NCBI RefSeq assembly: GCF_032362555.1 | Contig: NC_083518.1 | Location: 3,794,501-3,858,500, forward strand | Direction: 5' to 3' | Source: Amyelois transitella | Taxonomy: Eukaryota; Arthropoda; Insecta; Lepidoptera; Pyralidae | Length of the DNA: 64,000 bases | Shown here: one piece after another, positions 1 through 13,175 of the stretch | How positions within the stretch are numbered: the first letter of the stretch is position 1 | Layout: every line of letters starts with the position of its first letter | Notes under the pieces: model-generated | What the model was told of the DNA's origin: nothing | Seen by the model: the letters and a program-made list of their open reading frames with translations, nothing else | Databases searched by the model: none | Position numbers and translations under genes: made by a program

Positions 1-2946
1 CTTTTTAATTTAATAATTCATATATTCATTAATAATTTCAATGGCAAAATTTTATTTTCTTCTTCACGTCCGAATAAAGTAATGGATTAGAGTAATATAT
101 ATTATTTTGATATTATCTATTTTTAATAGTTCATATTGTAATTACAAATACTTATCAAAGAAGAAATCGCTAGTCAATTGCTCAATTTCGTTTATGACGC
201 ACTCCGCACCTGATATCTAATTAATAAATAAATGAAATAGTACTTAATTTAAAAAAATAATAAAGTTAATCTCGCAGTCATTCGTGTCATTATCATATAA
301 CGTGCTCATGCATAAACAAATTAGTACAAACATACAAGCTGTTAATAAGTTTACAGGAGGCATTGACTCTGATCTTTTCAGCTGCCGTCGTCACAAAATA
401 CCTACGTATGTGGCGAACGATCAATTATTATTTTATATCTAGCTGCATATTTTTTCTGGTGGATATTTTTGTTCGATTTTCTTTTTTATTCACACTTATT
501 AGTTTTTTTTAATAAAGTAAGAAAGATTTTATAACACTGTATAAATGGATTTAACTGAGCGCGTCTGATTGTTTAAGAGGTACCGTACCTATAAGAGGGC
601 TGTCTGCAAAATCTTTTACTTGCGAGTGTGTAAATCAACTATGGGGTCGCTTTGTTCACGGTAACGAAGCCACGTGCAAAAATACTATTTAGTTAATTAG
701 GTATGTTACACGACTTTTTTCTTAATTATTATGAAATGTTGTCAATGAACGAAGCTATTTGGACATTTCTTTAATGTGTCTTTGTTATCATTCAAAAACA
801 TGCCTACAGCTAATCGGGGTTAACGACCAGAACGATTAAATTCCGTCCTCTGCACTGTTAATTGTTCAATTGACCTCGAATACCTATCGATGCACCAGCT
901 GATAAAAAAAATTCAAGCCATTAAAAAAATATGACGTCGAGTCTAGCCTATTGTGGACAGTGATTATATTACACTTAATCTGACGTAAATATTTACTCGT
1001 ACCTATACGTAAGTAACGTCGTATTTATAATTAAGTAACTTATATAGATTTGTGTCATTTTATGTTTCTAAGTGTGGCTAAAACCAAACAATTAACATGT
1101 TGCAACCCAAGCTGGTATTTCATTAGTCTTTGTGAGACTGTCGGCTCTATCAACCCCGTAAGAGCTTTAAACCTGATGCATGCATGTTAATCTGGCAACG
1201 AACCTAAATCTTTCAACGATAAATAAAGTTGTAAATAAGTTTTTTTTGGGTATCTAGTTAAAGATTTCAGTTACCCACTTATTCAAAATGTTCAACCAAA
1301 CATTTCGGTTACCTACTTACTGAAATGTTTAACTAAACATAGGATATTTCCTGTCTACTGAAATGAGTATAAATTTTCCACACAAATGGAAGTAATTGAA
1401 GCGTCAAAATGAGAAAGCAGTACACAGGTGTAGCATTCAATATACTTACACCTACTTAATGTAGGAAAGTGATAATATATATGTATTTTATTTTCATATT
1501 TTAGCCTGTCTGTACGTACTGTTTTGTGCGTTTTTGTTATGATTGCTTCTTCGTGATAATATTATGTTTACTTCAGCATACTATTTGGTTTATTTTTATA
1601 TCTACCAATGCGTCATTAATGTTGTATAAATAGCGAGTTCTTTATAAACTTTCTCGAGATAACTTTAATACCTAGTATTTTTACGTAGAGTTGTTGACAG
1701 TCAGGTTCAGACGTAGTTCTTGGTAATGTGCACTGTTTATATTAATTTAAATGTATCCTATAGCAATATTCTTAAGGTTGTCTGGAAGAGATTGCTTTTT
1801 GCGATAAGGCCCCCTTTTGTGCATTACCTTAAGAATGTTTTGTGGACTTTAAATTGGTAAAAGTATAACATTTTAGTGTTTATTAGTAATTAAGATATTT
1901 CATTCATTCTTACATCAAAGTTACATAACTTACATAACTTTGCAACTATAAATTCGTCAGTGAAAACACGAGATGTATCTTTCTATTGCTATTAAAAGCT
2001 GCAAAATTCTACGAAAGTATCTGCTGATGACATAACCTAAATAAACATACATACGTGGTTACTGGAATTCTCCATAACCAAACAAACAAGTTGATGAAAA
2101 TTTAAATTATATTACACAACAGGCGACCTTCATTGGGTTTCCAGTCCAATGTTATTTACGAGAACGCTATAGGGAGCTGACGTTAGGTAGCATTTTAATG
2201 CTTCTGCATATTTATGCAACCGCTCTTTGAAACTACCATGTCAAAGAACGCTCTCTGAAACAGATTTGTGTTTTAATTGGAATCATATATAAAAATAATT
2301 AAAAAGACGAATCTGTAAAGTATGAGAGAATAAGACAAACTGAATTATCCAGAATCCATATTCTATATTAATTAAAAAACAATAACGATGAGCTCAACCA
2401 TTTTTCTGGATAACTCAGAAAAAATGGAACAAACCTAAATGAGAAAAGATCAGTAAAAATAAATTAGTTTTTTTGTGGAATAAAATGAACAATAATGAGA
2501 CAAACTGAACACAAATTACTGTGGAAACAAAAAGTGAGGCGCACCCTTTGGTCTAGAATGTAAATTCAGTCACAAATCACGAAGAGTAGCAAAAACATAG
2601 ACAGGCGTTATCAGAAGGTGGTTGATTTATATTCATTGCATTTTAAGATTACCTTCGATTCAATGTTTTTTTTATCAGAGATATTTTAAAGCTTCAATGC
2701 TGGTCTGATAGCGAGGGCTAAACATTGTGTGCCAACTGCTTCTCTTTCCACGTAGATTATAAAAGTGTGAGTCTTCTACTTCTAGGCGATTGGCTAGCAA
2801 GCACCCTGTCACTATCTGAACCTCTTGGGTTCAATCTTCAAAATGATTGAGACATTTAAGTCTTATGAATATAATGCCAATGAATGTAATATGTCTCTGT
2901 CTACCCTAATCCTTGTTCATAAAACGAATTGTATAATTCATTACAG
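1..2946. other. Upstream intron of the SIK gene, no exon seen
   Basis: AT-rich non-coding sequence. The first SIK exon in the window opens in mid-codon, so this stretch is most simply intron. Around 1125-1200 there is a decayed SINE-A tail (a run like AGACTGTCGGCTCTATCAA followed by CCCCGTAAG). At about 1266-1345 a unit of roughly 38 bp (ATTTCAGTTACCCACTTAT type) occurs twice in tandem. I found no open frame with conserved protein content on either strand. Confidence 0.6.
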
Positions 2947-5900
2947 ACTGCGAATCATTGATCCGCAAGATGTTGGTGCTGGAACCTATGAAGCGATATA
3001 CCATAGAGCAGATCAAGAAGCACCGGTGGATGGCAGCGGAGCCATACGTGGTGCCGTCGGTTGTGGCAGACCCGGCCCGGAGCCCTGCGCACGCGCCTGT
3101 ACATCATGAGCCTAACGAACAGGTGCTGAGATTGATGCAGAGTTTGGGAATCGACCCTGTTAAAACTAAAGAGGTAATAATATCAATAAACCAAGTAACT
3201 GTTATAATAAATGAGAATTTGAAAGTTCATCCAAATTTTGGATCTTTAACTGGAAATGTATTTGTTTCTTGTGGAATCAATGAGATAAGTATAGTGCGTG
3301 AGAAAACTTCTAACTATATAAGGGTCAACAATTAATAATTTGTTTTGTTTTAATCTATTGTGTCCCTATTTATATGTAGATAGACAAAAATAGATTCAAA
3401 GAAGTCACCACAATATGACCACAAATGTTTTACAATTGATGCAGAAACCTCATAATTTTGCGGTCAAGTCCACGTAATGGAAATAAAATGTGCGGTGAAT
3501 ATGACCTTGTTTAAAAATATGTTTTAATGACAATTTCTTTTGAAACGTACAAAATTCAAACTTTCTGGTACTTAAATAAATTTTATATATTTTTCAATTT
3601 ATTTTTAAATATTTATAAATTTTTAACAATTTTCAGAGTCTCCGATCCAATAGTTACGATCATCATGCAGCAATCTACCTTCTTTTATTGGAACGTCTTC
3701 GAGCGAGGGCGGCCAGTGGGGCAACTGTGGCGTGCTCTGAAGCAAGAAATAGACCTTCCAGACGACCTTCTTCTGTGGCGGACCAAGCTCTTTCAAGAGA
3801 CGTCCATGACGGAAGAAGAGAACATCATACGAGGTAAGGAACTTTTCAGCAAAGGCTTTTAAATAATAATACTTATTACTGCTAAATGTACAATCATGCA
3901 ATGGTCACAAAGCGTTTATACAATACATTGTACAGATACTCTTTTCTAACTAGTAGCATCAGATTTTAAAGCAGATTCTATACCTAAAACCTACTTTTAA
4001 AATTTCAGATTACTACACACTGGTGATTCCACATCAAGGGAGTACAGTAGGGCAACACCTACAATATCAGCTGCTCCAGCCGATTCATCGACTTCTGAAA
4101 CGCAGCGGTTGTTGTCCCTCGCAGGTGTGAACATGACTGAACAAAGACTGCTCCAGCGAAATCCCGACTCGGACACGCATCGGAGCTTCCTTGTCGGAAA
4201 CCTCGACGTTGCATCCAGGGGTCACGAAGCAGAGTCAACAAGGCTGCTGTCTATGAGAAATATCGATGTAACACAATCCACTCAAAGATTAGGCACGAAG
4301 CTTAATGAAGGCATCGTCCCCACTCATAGGTTACTCACTTCAACATATGAACAGCAACAAAATATATTAAAACAATCAAGCGAAGACTGCAGACGACTAC
4401 TTCAACAATCGACAACAGTCGGTCCCGAAACAAATAAAAGTACGAACGACGGAACAAGATTGCTGACGTCGTCTAGTTTTGATTCTAAATGTGCTATAGA
4501 CGGGGGGAGAAATTCATCGACCAATGATCATAACGTCATTGCAAATTTTCTGCAAAATTCTGCTTCAGCAACAAATTTCAACGCAGAAACCGTTAAGTTA
4601 CCCAGCTCGACGACATTTACAATGTGTTCTGAAGCAGCTAAGTTAATGAATACTTTGCAGCAGTCTCCTCTGCCACTGAAAGGAACTGTAAACTTAAGCA
4701 CTAGTCCAATACCGTCGCAATTAACTGATACCAAACTTAGTAGTGTATTAGAGCAACCAAAGCCATTAGAATCAACTAGATTAGTTTCACAAGCTCAGCA
4801 ACAGGATTTAAACCGTTTGCAAACCAGTACACCTCCAGTCAAAGACTATATGAATCATCTTCCAACCTATTCATATTTGCCAATGCCGCCCATTCCAAAT
4901 ACAAATGAAACAAATTTTCCTGCAACTGCTACAGCCACTGGTGATTTATTTCCAAATTCATTATATAGGCCAGATAGCAAATTTTCTTTAAACAGATATA
5001 CTACGGGTCAGACTTATACACAAGCTATGCAAAGTAATGCTACGACTGAAACTACAAAATTTCAACAGCAGTATTCATCGTCAACCGACGAAGGTTGCGA
5101 GACAGATATGGAGGATGTAGCGAGCGTTCCAAGTGGAGTCCAAAACAGATTAAGCTCATGTGCTAGTTCTAGTTCCAGCAGCGGAGTCATCACTTTTTTT
5201 AATAACAAAAGCCTCAGTCAGAATTTAAGCTGTGACTCATCACAAAGTAATTTTTCTACATTTGAAAGCCTGGATTACCAACTATCAGACTGTTCTAGTG
5301 AATTAGCCAGCAGCCTACCAAGTTGCACGTCCAATGATGACAAACTTGCCTATGAAAATAGTTCATTAGTCAATACAAGCCCTATGCATCCGTGTGTTTA
5401 TATATCTTCGTATAATAATAAAACATCAGGAACTGGGTTTATTGCTCGTCATAATCCAATCAACTATCAAACCGCTAATAAAAACTGTCCCAGAGCAATT
5501 AATCGCAGCCCAGTGGACTTCAGAGAAGGACGACGAGCAAGTGACGGTTTAGTGGCACAACAGGCTGCACAAACTAATGACACTCAAAAAAATTGTTTGG
5601 CATTCAATAGTCAAAGATTGAACGAAAATTGTAAAGCGAAAGGAGTATTAGAACTGCACTTAGTTCAGAAAGAAGCACAGAAGTTGAAAACTCAGTATCA
5701 GTCTACAATTCCTGCCGAAGAGATGACCCAAAGGCAACTGCAACATAATCAATTTGCTGCCAGCTTTAGTCCTCATTACTTAGAGAAGAACCCTACCAAA
5801 CGCATCAGTCTTCCGGAAACCTTTAATTATTCAAGTACATCACCGCCCATGCCTGCTAGTCCTAAAATGGTGGCTCAGTTACAAGAACCGACAGAATTAC

Positions 5901-8848
5901 CTCACGGAGCTACGGTATCACAAGTCAGTAAGCCACCTTTGCAGCAGCAGTTAATGCAACACAGGCTGTTCCAACAAAAGCGACAACTACTGCAGAAGCA
6001 GATGACTCCTCCTAACTTGCCTGCTCACGACATGGGCCCTCTTCACAGTCTTGCCGTCTCCGGGCTTAGTAGGCGACAAATGCTCCGCCAACAAAGTTAC
6101 AAAATAGCCCAACAGCAGCAAATCTTACCGCCTTTACCCCTGACCGAAACGGAGAACCGAGACCTGCTCGCGTTCCAAGCTATAGTGGAAGGGCCGCATC
6201 GTTCTCCGAAACCGAAAGAGGAGAGTGAGGAGGCGTCGAAGTTTGCGTATCAAGGATCGATGGAGATAAGCATAATGAATAAGGACAGGCTCGGGAACGA
6301 GAATTGGTCCAACTTGCCGTCCAGCTTGCAGAGCGCGTGCCAGATCTCGGAGCTGTCGGCGCGGCGCGAGGCGGGCGCGGAGGGCGGCGCGCCGGCCGCC
6401 GACGCGCTGTGGCCCGCGCAGTGGAACGCCGGCCTGTTCCAGCCGCCGCCCTGCTTCCAGGTATTCCGACAGATCAACTAGTTAGTAGATCTCCACGTAA
6501 TTAGAGCGTAGATTTGGTAGTGTCGATGGGGGCATAAACGCTCATCACCAGGTGTTGCATGCTGATTAGAATTATTTGCAATTATTTTGTATTATTCCGT
6601 ATACTAAATTGGAATTTATTATAGATATGAACAAGAAAATTTTAACTGTATTCTCCTGTTCCGTAATAATTTGTAGTAAGTAACAATAATGGCGTTGTAA
6701 TTTTCATTTTAGTACGGGACCTGTAAGATATTAAAATTGAAACTCCACCTCAGTGACAATTAATAATACTTGCCCCCACTATTTGCACGCAGAGTGAGTT
6801 TGTTGCGTAGCTTTAAAGTTAGAACAGCGACTTGATGCGTTCACTAGATCAATTTGTTGGTCTCATGTTGTTCATATTCGTTAGGCATCGTATTATGAGC
6901 ATAATGTTGACGTTGCATAAAATCACCAGTATGAATTTTAGAATGCATGACAATAATTAGTGCTTTAAATTATGTATTACGTTACACGGTTCATATTATA
7001 GGTATAATGTGTATTGAAAGCATTTCGATGTTCAAATGACTGCCATTAATCTGATTCAATTAATAATCACAAAATTATGAATTTAACAATTATGAATATT
7101 AGTCGTTATAATTACTTATGGCAGCGATCAATTATATGAAAGGAAATTTGCACAGAATACATTATAAACTAAAATACTATGTACTCAATAATTATAATTG
7201 TTTTGATTTTCATTCCTAATTAAGTGTCGTTTAATAAAATTCATCGTTTTACTCTATTCCATTATGGATACTTGCCAATGTATTATTTTATCAAGACCTA
7301 TATTATTTTTACCATTGTAATACTGCATTTCATGTTTTTCAAACATAACTTCAATGTTCCTAAGTAAATATTTGTCTACTTCATGGTACATTATAAGGTC
7401 TATATTTATTATAATTATTCTAAGTTATTTGATAATTTCTTAACGAAAGTCTGTATAGAATTTTTGTTATTATTTGCAATTTATATTATAATATATAAGA
7501 TGTGATAGCTTTACTTAGAAGCAAGTTTTATTTAAAATGTAAGTAAATGTAATATGTATAATAGTCGTTTGTTTTATTTCAACACCTTATAATTTTGCAT
7601 CATCCTTAGATATATCAGCATAAGAACGCATGAACTAAATTAGAATCACTTTACACTGGCTTGAAACACGTAAGTACCTCCCTTTATCGATATAAGTTGT
7701 GATATTAGTTAACTAGGCAATCTAAAACATTGTGCTAGCGAGGGACTCCTCCTTAAAAAATCTGATTTTGTTTCCCAATGGAAACCACATATGGTATAAA
7801 TATTTAATACCTAGATCTTTCTCTTCAAAAAACATAAGTTGAGTTCTTTAAGGAGACTGAACTGTTTTGAATATTTGGAAATAAAGAATACCACAATTTC
7901 ATCTTTTTAGTCTCATAAAAAAACAATACAAAAGATTTTGGCGGATTTCGACAAATTTTATAGATTTTTACTTTACAACCAAAGTGTGGAATCGCTAGAG
8001 CGTTTGTTTAAACATCATTGCACCGATCATATACAAAAAGTGCGCTTTTAATAATACTTATTATCATCCTGAAATATAAAGAGTAGTACAATAAAACAAA
8101 AGAAATAACGTAATATTACATACTATATGTAATAAGTAGATATCCGAATTTATTTTCTACCTTAGGTAGGTATAGCCCATACTAAGATAGTCGCTAGATG
8201 CGTAATTTATCTTAGCACCTTGCACTTCTAGACTTAATTTAATTTTAATAAGAATTATTGTGATAGACTATCTTAAAAGGTAGATAGTAAGATAAGTGGA
8301 CGTTTTAAATTTAAACTATTTTAAATGGTGAAACAAAGCAGCAGACATGAGAGCTTTGCTCTTGAAATTTCAATTTGCAATATGCACGTAAAATGATTGC
8401 ATGCCGCAAAAATATGCGTTCTGTAGTTGAGACGACTGGCGAAAAGAGCGCGGCGATTGTTTAAATTTAAAAAAAGACAAACAAAAATAATTCTAAAATT
8501 ATTCTAATACCGTCTCTTCAGTGTAACAAACACTTTCCTGAAACCCGCATCAAAAACGGTTCAGCGAAAGGCGAGATAATTGAGAACAAACATATAAATA
8601 CCTACTAACATAATTACATACAGGTCAAAAAGGTGTGAGAAAAAAGGTGATTCTCACACCTTTTTTTAAAGCGTTTAATAAAAGAAGAAGCGGTTATGTA
8701 ATAAAAGAAAAATAATCAATAAACTACAACTGGTTGTAACCATTTTCAGCAAAACTGGCAGGGCCACAGTCTACCACCTACCGCCGGCATGCTCCCGCTC
8801 AGCGAGAGTCCCATTCTAGAGCTGACTGAACAAATGGAGTCTATTTAA
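2947..8848 (+). CDS. Salt-inducible kinase (SIK2/SIK3-like), 3' part of gene
   Basis: Serine/threonine kinase of the AMPK-related family; SIKs act downstream of LKB1 and phosphorylate CRTC coactivators and class IIa HDACs. Exons in view are 2947-3173, 3637-3833, 4009-6460 and 8750-8848. All have AG/GT borders and matching phases and give 990 residues after an incomplete first codon. The first exon encodes the end of the kinase C-lobe (CESLIRKMLVLEP, then HRWM). A UBA domain follows (VLRLMQSLGIDP, completed in exon 2 by YDHHAAIYLLLLERLRAR). Next comes a long Ser/Gln-rich region with EGRRASDG at 5525-5548, which resembles the PKA/14-3-3 regulatory site of SIK2/3. The last exon reads QNWQGHSLPP...LSESPILELTEQM, a SIK C-terminal signature. 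Reading through the last donor reaches a stop at 6481, a possible alternative end. The kinase N-lobe and start codon lie outside the window. SIK2 versus SIK3 is not resolved. Confidence 0.9.
8627..8665 (+). repeat. Perfect 14-bp inverted repeat in last SIK intron
   Basis: AAAAAGGTGTGAGA is followed after 11 bases by its exact reverse complement. The loop begins with a second AAAAAGGTG. The element lies about 85 bp before the last exon's acceptor. It could form a hairpin in the pre-mRNA; no function is shown. Confidence 0.6.
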
Positions 8849-11800
8849 CTAGCACTTTTACATCCTTTATAAAATCCGTTTGTGGCATTGAAATCGTAAT
8901 AATGTATTAACTCATTAGGATTAACATGGTTTTCAAATTATCTGTTACGTCTGGTTGTTAGCAGCCTGTGTCAATTGTTACTAGAAGTTCATTAAAGCAA
9001 ATTTTTGGAAAATGATGATAATTTTGATCTGTTTTCTTGGTTAATACGTTTTAAATTTAAAGTTTTATTTCTTTTGCAAAGTTACGGATACTTTTTTTAT
9101 AAAAGTACTTAGGTATATTTTTAGGTTTTATTTGCCAATTTAAACTGACATTGCGTACCAACTTATTCTAACTGGGAATTGACTATCAAAACATTTAGGA
9201 AGAAAAAATGGAGCAGAGAGAGTTTTGAATATAGACTACAAAATACAATTTTAATCTATCTACGTAACATTTTTTTTTTATAAATTATAGTAGTGCCTAG
9301 TACTTTTACAGGAAAAAATCAGACTAAACAAACTTCTCCTTTTAAGAAGTCAATCAATAAAATTGGACTTAGGATTGAAGTATATACATATTTACCAAAA
9401 TCATCAAATATGAAAAGATGAAAGGATATTCAGCGAAAGTGAAATCAACAGGCTTGTAAAGAAATGAAAATTTATTTCGCAATTTTTAATGCGTTTACAT
9501 AATCTACTTATACACATTCCATTTCTTATTCATACATTGAACGATAAGGGTAGCTATTTAGAGAAATACATATAATCTAGGTGCACTAATCTAAGTTAAT
9601 ATTTAATTAGGAAAGGGTAATTATAAGGTAGTGATAAATGATGTGACAATATCAACGTAGGTTAAGCTGGGTATGTTATGAGGTGCATTTTATTACATTT
9701 ATGTCGGTATACTAAAATGTGAACACCACGTATAACAAATTTCGTCCTACGAAGGTGGATGAGGTCAAAATCTCTGATTTGGGAAAACCCATAATGTCGG
9801 TTGAAGTGAGCACCACTCATCCACCTTCAACAAATATAAGCACGTTTCTCAATTTTGAGCTTCGAGAACACAATAACTTATTTATTTGTGACAACCGTGT
9901 TTAAGTTTTCTGTAAATAAACTACCTCCTAGTTATTGTTGAAAAAGACTGAATTCAGTGTCAATTCAGAGTAACACGGAGTTACGGCATGTCCCGTGTGG
10001 TTGTGTATGTCCTGTTGAAACAACTATAAAAAACTTATTTTTTTCATTCACTGCCTACTCCTCCAGGAAAGAGGTGTGATTTTATGTACCTACATATGTA
10101 AATTAAGGGAAGCTTACATCAATTCTATAGATAATTTCTGACATTCATTTAAGTATTGTTTTTGTATAGACCTCAGCGTAACTTTGTAATTTATAATCAG
10201 TTGTCGGGCATGAATTCACGATGCCGCCAATGTATGTATGTTAACTGACAACCGTTTCACAATCGTTATACTTAATTCATTAATATTGTTTTATTTAAAT
10301 TAACTAACGTTATTTTTCAACTTTTATATGTTTATCAACATTTTGTACAAAACGTATCATTGTAAATTTATCTTCATATATCTATATGCTCTTCATTTTA
10401 TTTAAGTATTTTATAGAATTTTTTGACTAAAGTCATCTTTTGTTTGTTATCTACTTTAAGTTAGTACAAAGTTAATATTTATTTATTTACGTACATCAAG
10501 AAAAAAAAAGTAGAATAGAACTTAAACTAAAGATAAAAGGGCACTACTTAGGTATTTATAATATTACTTGATTTATAACATTACTAATAATTTTGTAAAA
10601 TTAATAAGAACTAAATCAAATACGATATACACAATCTCACGGTATAATATGTTTTGGAAACGAGTTTGTTAATGTTTTGCGTAATTGAGCATTTGTTGTT
10701 TAAAAATATTATTTAATCGATAATGATTAGACATATCAGAATGTAGTTACAATAAGTTGTGTGGGTGATTTGTTAGACATGGAATGTGAGTGGCTTTGAA
10801 CATTTGGTTTAATAATATAAGTTTTCTTTCTCTTAAGTATACACTTGATAAAAATGATCATAATAGATCTGGAATTACTTCAAATAAAATCAAGCGTATT
10901 ATATTTATGTTTGTATGTATTATATTTCCCACAAATTGAACGAAAGTCACCTGTGAGCGTTAATTTAGCAGATATAGATAGTCCAGTTAAACTATTCTGG
11001 CATGGATTGAATTAGATTATTTTTTATGACATTATTCAAAAATTTGTGGTGGCTTACTTTATTATTCAGTGAGAATAATTCTAAATTCTAAGGTCGTGGC
11101 TGTTTATGAAAATACAATTTTTTAATAACTACCGAAACTAATTGTTATTATTGTAAAACGTAACTAAGTTGTATAAAAACGCTTACAGGAACTTTTATTA
11201 AGTATGTAATGTAATTTGCTACGACAACGAGAACATCACTACGAGTGCTACGACGTAGCATGTGCTACGCAAGATACGCTACGAGCACGAAGCCGTAGCT
11301 GCAATAGTGAGGTAGTCTACCTAGTCGTAGTAGACATTCAATATAATAAATAAATGTGGGATTTATCTTTTATTATGATAATTGAACTGTAACAATGTTT
11401 GGAATCCATAAGCAATATGTTATATTGTTCGTAGGTGTTACATGATCAATGCACTGATCAATAAAAAGCTTTACCAAACAGTAACAATAACATACGTAAG
11501 AATATAATAATAGGTACCATTCATACGACGTAACTATATAGAGTAGCATAGGTGTTTTGAAGCTTTTACACTTTTAGTAATATTATCAATATCATTGTAC
11601 CATACCTACCATATTTTAGCATCATTAACCGCAATTTAATCTTACAATTAGAAAAAGTAGTCAATTTTATATAAAACAACAAACTAGTTACGTAGCGACC
11701 AGCAATAATAAAATAGAAATTTTGATATGAAATTATTGAAGTTTCTTTGTAAACAATGTATTCACCAATTACACTGCTTTCGATCGGCGTTACATTTTAA

Positions 11801-12043
11801 GTAGGATTTTAAAGTTCTTTTTTACGTTAAAACAAGTTGTTTTGGTTGTGATGATGGCTGATTGTTAATCAATGTATAGAACAGTCAATACAAAACGTTT
11901 GAAAACCTTTGTTTGTATTATTTATTATTTCATTTAATTGCCCCGGTAAAGAATCAATTATGAAATTCGTTTGCTTTGTAGTTTAAGGATGATGAACTAC
12001 AATAAACCAAATATCGAATTTTTGTCCTGTCCTTTTGCCAGAG
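8849..12043. other. SIK 3' UTR and intergenic DNA
   Basis: AT-rich sequence without convincing coding potential. The first part should hold the SIK 3' UTR. An AATAAA occurs near 9915, but I cannot assign the cleavage site. A short open frame near 9719-9904 begins with GTG and has no recognisable content. A CTACGA-rich patch within this stretch is listed separately. Confidence 0.55.
11218..11334. repeat. Degenerate GCTACGA/TACGTAGC repeat patch
   Basis: Short words such as GCTACGAC, GCTACGC, TACGAGCACGA and their complements (CGTAGC, CGTAGTAG) recur over about 115 bp, giving a GC-richer patch with local dyad symmetry in AT-rich surroundings. The origin is unknown. Confidence 0.5.
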
Positions 12044-12205
12044 CATCCATGGGTCTGAAATTTGGAATTCTTGTAGACGATGGGCTAGCAACATGACACT
12101 ATTTAAATCTCAATTCCATATTCAATAAGACAAACCGCTGAACAGCATACCTTTCAAGACTGTCTACCCCGTAAGGAATATAGAAGTGATCATGTATGTA
12201 TATGA
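12044..12205 (+). mobile_element. SINE-A, 5'-truncated and diverged copy
   Basis: Matches the body and tail of the SINE-A family: CGATGGGCTAGCAAC, then CACTATTTAAATCTCAATTC, CAAGACTGTCTACCCCG, a GTGATC step and a TATGTATAT tail. The 5' head is missing and substitutions are frequent, so it is an old copy. Confidence 0.8.
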
Positions 12206-12567
12206 ATGAACATTCATTTTATGGCTAGACGAGCTTGCAAGATGAATGAAAGAGAAAGATATATAAGGATGGAGAAGCATGACCAGTTAGTCGCATGATG
12301 TAGTAACATAAACAACATTCCCGTTATCTCACCAATACAAAATCATTCTTATCATTAAAGTACGAGCCGGGTAACGACAGAGACGTCCATTGTTGTGATA
12401 ACATTATCAGTAAGTTTGTATTTTTATTATTATTGACAATTGACAACACATTTTGAAAACATTTTAGTTACTTTTGCTAACAATAAATGGTTACTATTTG
12501 ATATTTGTAAATGAAACATTAAATAGCTTTTTTTCAGCAATGGTTATCATCATCAATAAAATATCTA

Positions 12568-12925
12568 GCGTCGGTGGTCAAACCGGTGTCCGGTTTAAAT
12601 GCGTGTGGCGCAAAAAGGCTATGGTTCGAATCCCACCCCGGCCATGTACTAATGACTATTTTCGAAGTTATGTACGTTATTTTAAATATTAACCGATCTT
12701 ACGGGGAGGGAAAACATCGTGAGGAAACCTGCATATTCAGGCAACTGGATGTGTAAGCATGGTTCCAATACGGGTTAGGATTTCCTGCAATATGTTGCGG
12801 AGCTCAGATTCGCTTCGTTTAAAAACCTGACTTACCTAATCCAGGATCCATGGTCAAAGGCATACCCCGGGCTCCTCTACAGAGTAGTGAGGATGCAACC
12901 AGGACTAAAGCCAGGAGAAAGAAGT
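12568..12925 (+). mobile_element. tRNA-derived SINE (SINE-C)
   Basis: The head has a perfect RNA polymerase III box B (GGTTCGAATCC) and a degenerate box A-like stretch before it. The body shares long blocks with the copy at about 26 kb: AACATCGTGAGGAAACC, CATTCAGGCAACT, GTTGCGGAG, CAAAGGCATACC, GGGCTCCTCT and GATGCAAC. The 3' end is purine-rich (GCCAGGAGAAAGAAG). Confidence 0.8.
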
Positions 12926-13175
12926 TCAATAAAATATCAAAAATGTTAAACAGAATTCTTAGTAGAGCTAAAACGTAGTCTGGTAGTAAGAAAGCACTTA
13001 CCTTATTTTATATTTTTACCTGCTACTTAACCAACTAACTTAGGTTAGATAATAGCAGCGACTGCCTACAAACATGTTATTTAGATCTAGGGTCTTTATA
13101 TTCTACTTTTAGGTATATTCCACTGTGGAGAAAATTTGCATCAGAAGTAATCAGAGTTTAATGCTTTATTTATAG

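Noticed and set aside
6250..6504. Two short frames of about 65-75 codons near the end of the large SIK exon
   Set aside because: They overlap the GC-rich end of a conserved exon in other frames; the SIK frame explains the sequence.
9719..9904. 61-codon frame downstream of SIK
   Set aside because: It starts with GTG, is short, has no motif and lies in probable 3' UTR.
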